From assembly GCF_958295425.1 (NCBI RefSeq), contig NC_081149.1, positions 10,607,654 to 10,671,653 on the forward strand: a stretch of DNA of 64,000 nucleotides, written 5' to 3'. This document shows positions 61,101 to 64,000 of this stretch, one piece after another. Numbering within the stretch: the first letter of the stretch is position 1; each line of letters opens with the position of its first letter. The notes below the pieces were generated by a model. It made no database searches, was not told the DNA's origin, and saw only the letters and a program-made list of their open reading frames with translations. Position numbers and translations under genes: made by a program. Source of the stretch: Solea solea (Eukaryota; Chordata; Actinopteri; Pleuronectiformes; Soleidae).

Positions 61101-62845
61101 TGTGGGTTTGAAAATACAGCGGAAAAGGCGCCAGATGAAATGTCCTCCTTCTCTGAAAGTGATGCCCTCAGGCTCATCAAAGACTATGGTGTGAAAGTAG
61201 CAATAATTGCATCCTGACATTACAGAAAGAAAGTTAAAAAGATTCCATGTTATTGCTTTGCTGCAGCTGATTCTACAGAAAATATGATCAGCCTTCAGTG
61301 GATCATGGCATGTGTTTTTCTTTCTGTTTTCATTTGAAGGAAAGTTTTTTGTTCGACACAACAGCAGGCAGCTGAGCCGGATCTATCCCTCCGGCCAGCG
61401 CCTCCAATCATCCAACTATGATCCCCAGGAAATGTGGAACGGTGGATGCCAGATGGGTTAGTGCGCCACTGTAGAAGCATGATGGCAGTTAATGAAATCA
61501 ATTCATTTGACAAACATTATGCAGTCAGAATGGGCCTAAGAAATGCTATACTGGCTTATATTTCTATAAATTACTGCCAAATCAAAACGCATTAATGTCA
61601 CTCATTCATTGGCTGGGATTCAAAGTAGCCGTGTTACTGACTCCGCCCTCCTCTTGTTGCTGTGCAGTGGCTCTGAACTTCCAGACAGCAGGGGAGCAGA
61701 TGGACCTGAACCAGGGTCGCTTCCTACCCAACGGTCGTTGTGGATACATCCTCAAACCCAGCTTCATGTGCACCCCCACATCCAACTTTAACCCAGAGAA
61801 CACAGGAGGAGGCCCCGGTCACATCCCCACCCAACTGATTATACGAGTCAGTGGTAACCTATTCAGTGTCACAGTGACAAACAGCATTTTAATGGATTTA
61901 TATTCATTTATTGTTACTTGTATGTGATAAATCATGGGTGACAGAACAAGAGTTTTAGGTTTATTGATGTCATACAATGCATTTTTGAAAGAGTGAAGCC
62001 CTTTGCAAATACAAAGCACAAACTGACTGAGTTGATGTTGCTTGTCAGATAATATCCGCACAGCAGCTGCCAAAAATCAACACAGAAAAGGCGAGTTCCA
62101 TTGTGGATCCACAAGTGTGGGTGGAAATTCATGGGGCGGCTATCGATAATGCAAGAAACAAAACGCAACGCATCGACAACAATGGTAATTCTGAGATTTA
62201 GTTGTTTGGATGTTTTGTTTTGTATTTCTTACCTTTTATCCTTCATGCATACTTAAAATTAAATGCTGTGTAAAGGTATTCATTGTTTTTGTTAGCATGT
62301 GGAGGCAGGAGGCAATGCATAACATCCTTAAGCTTCTTTATACCTCAGGCTGCGCAGTACACATTTATTATTGACATATTATTGTCAGAGCTTTCCTGTT
62401 TCTGTGTTTGCGTGGAAGGTATAGTACGAGTCCATCTATTTACAGCTCTTGTGTGCCCTCTACAGGTTTCAACCCAAGGTGGGACTGCACACTGAGCTTT
62501 CAGCTGCAAGTCCCTGAACTTGCCCTGGTGCGGTTTGTGGTGGAGGATCACGACCACACGGCAAAAAATGACTTTGTGGGACAGTACACCTTACCTTTCA
62601 CAAGTCTCCGCACAGGTGCTCATGGAATTCCGTTAGATCCATGTTTTACACAACCATCACTGCTTTTGTGTAACGTGTGCACTGTAATCTCTTTCTTCTC
62701 AGGTTATCGACATGTTCACTTGTTCAAGGCGGACGGCTCCAGCCTGTCGCCTGCCACACTCTTTGTCCACATCAAAGTGAAACGCAGAGGAGTTCCCGTC
62801 AAAACTGTGTCAGAGCGAGTGGCCATTGCCAAAGGCAAAGTGTGA
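43127..62845 (+). CDS. plcd3: Phospholipase C delta 3
   Basis: Hydrolyses PIP2 to diacylglycerol and inositol trisphosphate in a Ca2+-dependent manner at membranes. Coding exons: 43127-43217, 52061-52228, 55825-56053, 57129-57258, 57812-58037, 59479-59680, 59809-59953, 60248-60400, 60501-60653, 61038-61188, 61340-61456, 61668-61846, 62049-62184, 62466-62615, 62703-62845. Phases close exactly (2373 nt with stop, 790 residues; human PLCD3 is about 789). All introns are GT-AG except intron 3, which is AT-AC. PH is about residues 31-150, EF-hands 163-290, X box 318-463, Y box 505-625, C2 640-760. The catalytic set H329, N330, E359, D361, H374 and E408 is intact by alignment to PLC delta 1. ATG 43127 has A at -3. 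Delta 3 is chosen over delta 1 and 4 from the PH region ([18 protein letters not shown]) and the adjacent hexim1. Confidence 0.95.
45089..45363. repeat. Imperfect tandem duplication in plcd3 intron 1
   Basis: Unit 1 starts at 45089 and unit 2 at 45263. Both share TAACAACTAGCTG.ATGCTAAACCC, AAAACT.CACCCATTTATACT, then GAAAATGA.AAAGAA and CATTTAAAAAT. The second unit lacks about 70 bp internally. Confidence 0.8.
48006..48316. mobile_element. hAT-type MITE, copy 2 (inverted relative to copy 1)
   Basis: Element of 311 bp with ends TAGGGACGG and, as reverse complement of the right end, TAGGGGTGG. It is flanked by a perfect 8-bp duplication ATCCAGAC at 47998-48005 and 48317-48324, the size typical of hAT insertion. 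The interior is the reverse complement of much of 7120-7450 (for example TCTTTGAAATGACTC, AAATGGTCTAAAATGACTG). It encodes no transposase. Confidence 0.85.
52061..56053 (+). other. plcd3: PH-domain exons of plcd3
   Basis: Exons 52061-52228 and 55825-56053. They encode [30 protein letters not shown], with basic residues placed as in phosphoinositide-binding PLC delta PH domains, then [27 protein letters not shown] and the terminal helix [13 protein letters not shown] with the conserved Trp. The exon ends GAC CA at 56053 in front of the AT-AC intron. Confidence 0.92.
52229..55824 (+). other. plcd3 intron 2
   Basis: A 3.6-kb AT-rich intron. It holds a (TTTA)n run near 54670-54692, an ATATCGG-containing MITE-like fragment near 55330-55400, and a retroelement tail-like TTAATAAAGGATAAATAAATAAA region near 55600-55630. 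No exon was identified. Confidence 0.6.
56054..57128 (+). other. plcd3: U12-type AT-AC intron (plcd3 intron 3)
   Basis: The 5' splice site reads ATATCCTACC, close to the U12 AT-AC consensus ATATCCTTT. The branch-point motif TTCCTTAAC at 57111-57119 is a perfect match to the U12 consensus and sits about 10 nt before the 3' splice site AC at 57127-57128. No usable GT donor follows the conserved coding sequence and no AG acceptor precedes the next exon. Splicing at these borders joins CA to T TGG and yields LDHWIRGYL, matching the HWI segment in PLC delta 1 and delta 3. Confidence 0.9.
57129..58037 (+). other. plcd3: EF-hand exons of plcd3
   Basis: Exons 57129-57258 and 57812-58037. Two canonical 12-residue Ca2+-binding loops are visible: [12 protein letters not shown] (173-184) and [12 protein letters not shown] (209-220), with Asp/Asn/Ser ligands at positions 1, 3, 5 and 9 and Glu at 12. 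The following lobe ([11 protein letters not shown] ... LILTYELND) is the usual non-binding EF pair of PLC delta. Confidence 0.93.
58038..59478 (+). other. plcd3 intron 5 with composite repeats
   Basis: The intron holds a composite repeat (about 58393-58950). GTTCAGTGTGTAAGAAT and AGTGACATCTAGTGGTGAGA are the split ends of a common fish repeat, interrupted by a different dispersed repeat (about 58490-58640, TGCACCCCGCCTTTCACCC). About 59260-59340 (CAGCACTTTGGCCAATTG ... AATAAAATGTGATTAACTGG) resembles a retroelement 3' tail. No exon is supported. Confidence 0.55.
59479..60400 (+). other. plcd3: X-box exons of plcd3
   Basis: Exons 59479-59680, 59809-59953 and 60248-60400. Catalytic landmarks are [12 protein letters not shown] (H329, N330), [12 protein letters not shown] (E359, D361), IYHGHT (H374) and LILSLENHC (E408). 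Each lies exactly 18 residues after its PLC delta 1 counterpart. The enzyme should be catalytically competent. Confidence 0.94.
60501..60653 (+). other. plcd3: X-Y linker exon of plcd3
   Basis: The exon begins [12 protein letters not shown], the end of the X region with substrate-contacting lysines. It then runs into a Ser-rich and acidic linker ([16 protein letters not shown]), which in PLC enzymes acts as an autoinhibitory flexible loop. The linker is less acidic than the human delta 3 linker. Confidence 0.85.
61038..61846 (+). other. plcd3: Y-box exons of plcd3
   Basis: Exons 61038-61188, 61340-61456 and 61668-61846. Hallmarks are [71 protein letters not shown] and GRCGYILKP. The substrate-contacting Ser and Arg of the SFSES and SRIYP motifs are present. 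A GTCAGT donor at 61847 is chosen because the join gives [11 protein letters not shown] as in PLC delta 1. Confidence 0.93.
62049..62845 (+). other. plcd3: C2-domain exons of plcd3 and C-terminal tail
   Basis: Exons 62049-62184, 62466-62615 and 62703-62845. They encode the C2 domain ([66 protein letters not shown]). The protein continues about 20 residues past the last strand with a basic tail ([20 protein letters not shown]), longer than the human delta 3 end as I remember it. Confidence 0.92.
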
Positions 62846-64000
62846 CGTGCATCCGAACAAAAGCGTTCTGATTATTAGGAGCGAGAGATTAATGCTCCAT
62901 TTCTCAGTCCATACCTCAAGTGGTCCAATTCCCAATGCAGAAAGAAAAGGTTGTTTATCTGAGCTGAAGAAGCATGAACTGCCTCAAACTGGATAATTAT
63001 TCCATTTTACACAGTGGGTGTATCTGGTCATGTCAGTGCTCAAGAAACACAGCACTGATGGTTCATGAATATGAGACTCTTACAAGAATGGCATAAATGT
63101 TTTTGACTCTATGTAGGAGGTTAAACCGAACAGTATACGTTGGACAGACTGAAAGAGGTTTTTCCATCTTCAGTCATCTGTATTTTTTGACCTGACAAAC
63201 ACTTTAACATGTTTATACTTAATAACTTATTAAAGCATAGTTCCAAAAAAAGTAGTACTAACTTAAAGAAATCTAAGGACTACTAACTGTGTTTAACAGA
63301 AACGACAATTATTGTTTTATAAACTATTGTTTGAGATAACTGATTTAATGATATGTCCATGATTTGAGTGTATACTATAGTCCATGAAAGTTGAGCATAC
63401 TCAATGTCCTATAGTTAGTCTTACTTTTGCTTTCTCTCAGGAGGAAGACTTTTATTTTTTCAGACAAATGACAGAATATTTCCACATCTTACAAAGGAAC
63501 TTGAAAAACAAACAGTATTAACGTGCAGATGTGCTTATGTTTACTTATGCTCTTAAAATGTCCACTCATTGTATTTGCTTCAGCAGTATTTCACAAGTGC
63601 TTCAGTCAAATTGGGTTTGACTTCTTCTCTTTGTATTGTTTCTGTTTTTGTTATTATGTCAATTTTTGCAATTATTTTCTAATCTAGTAAATTAGAACTC
63701 TAATCTCAGTGCAGCAATCCAATACGTAAAATGCCTTGGTAATTAAAAGGTGCTGCACATTAATTACTGTAATGACAGTATATATAATATATGGTCAGAC
63801 GTGTTTCAATAATAATACTACTTTGTAACAAATGGTGCTTAAAGAGCTTACGTCATGTGAGAGGCAGTTTTTATACTGTGTACAAGAGAAAGTACTGTTT
63901 TCATAAAAGGACTAATTACACATCACTGTGTGAGACCTTTTTTTGTTTATACGTACACTTTAAACAGAGATTAACTGTAGATGTGAGTGTGCGTGCATGT
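62846..64000 (+). other. plcd3: plcd3 3' UTR and flank
   Basis: AT-rich sequence after the TGA. No AATAAA is evident; variant ATTAAA hexamers lie at 63229-63234 and 63742-63747, so the mRNA end may be at one of these or beyond the window. No further gene is visible. Confidence 0.45.

Overview
This is vertebrate nuclear DNA, almost certainly from a ray-finned (teleost) fish. The exons are short with canonical splice sites, the introns are AT-rich and full of CA/TG microsatellites, and the dispersed repeats (short hAT-type elements with 8-bp target duplications, tRNA-derived SINEs, a LINE tail) are of kinds common in fish. No bacterial, phage, CRISPR or viral genes were seen. The teleost assignment is inferred from repeat style and protein similarity remembered from the families; no database search was run.

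Three protein-coding genes were found, and each could be followed from start to stop with a continuous reading frame. (1) arhgap23, plus strand, 1691-34032, 24 coding exons, about 1842 residues: a Rho GTPase-activating protein with PDZ, PH and RhoGAP domains and a long disordered C-terminal exon. (2) hexim1, minus strand, 38891-37812, a single-exon gene of 359 residues: the 7SK snRNP inhibitor of P-TEFb. (3) plcd3, plus strand, 43127-62845, 15 coding exons, 790 residues: phosphoinositide phospholipase C delta 3 with PH, EF-hand, X, Y and C2 domains and all expected catalytic residues.

Layout: 1-1690 is flanking or 5' UTR DNA rich in microsatellites. 1691-34032 is arhgap23, with very large introns 1, 2, 4, 7, 8, 21 and 22. 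34033 to about 36595 is its 3' UTR. About 36600-37350 is the convergent gap to hexim1. 38892-43126 is the divergent hexim1/plcd3 intergenic region. 43127-62845 is plcd3 (intron 1 is 8.8 kb). 62846-64000 is plcd3 3' UTR or flank. The genes do not form an operon and act separately: cortical RhoGAP signalling, transcription elongation control and PIP2 hydrolysis. The head-to-head hexim1-plcd3 orientation matches, from memory, the human 17q21 arrangement.

The clearest unusual signal is intron 3 of plcd3 (56054-57128). It begins with AT, ends with AC, and carries a perfect U12 branch-point motif, so it is a minor-spliceosome AT-AC intron; only these borders restore the conserved HWI reading. Other points of interest are several hAT-like elements with target-site duplications (including one nested in another, and a related pair about 41 kb apart in opposite orientation), an upstream ORF in the presumptive plcd3 leader, a choice of two starts for arhgap23, and a long acidic tract in its last exon. 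I found no sign of a wholly new biological system here.
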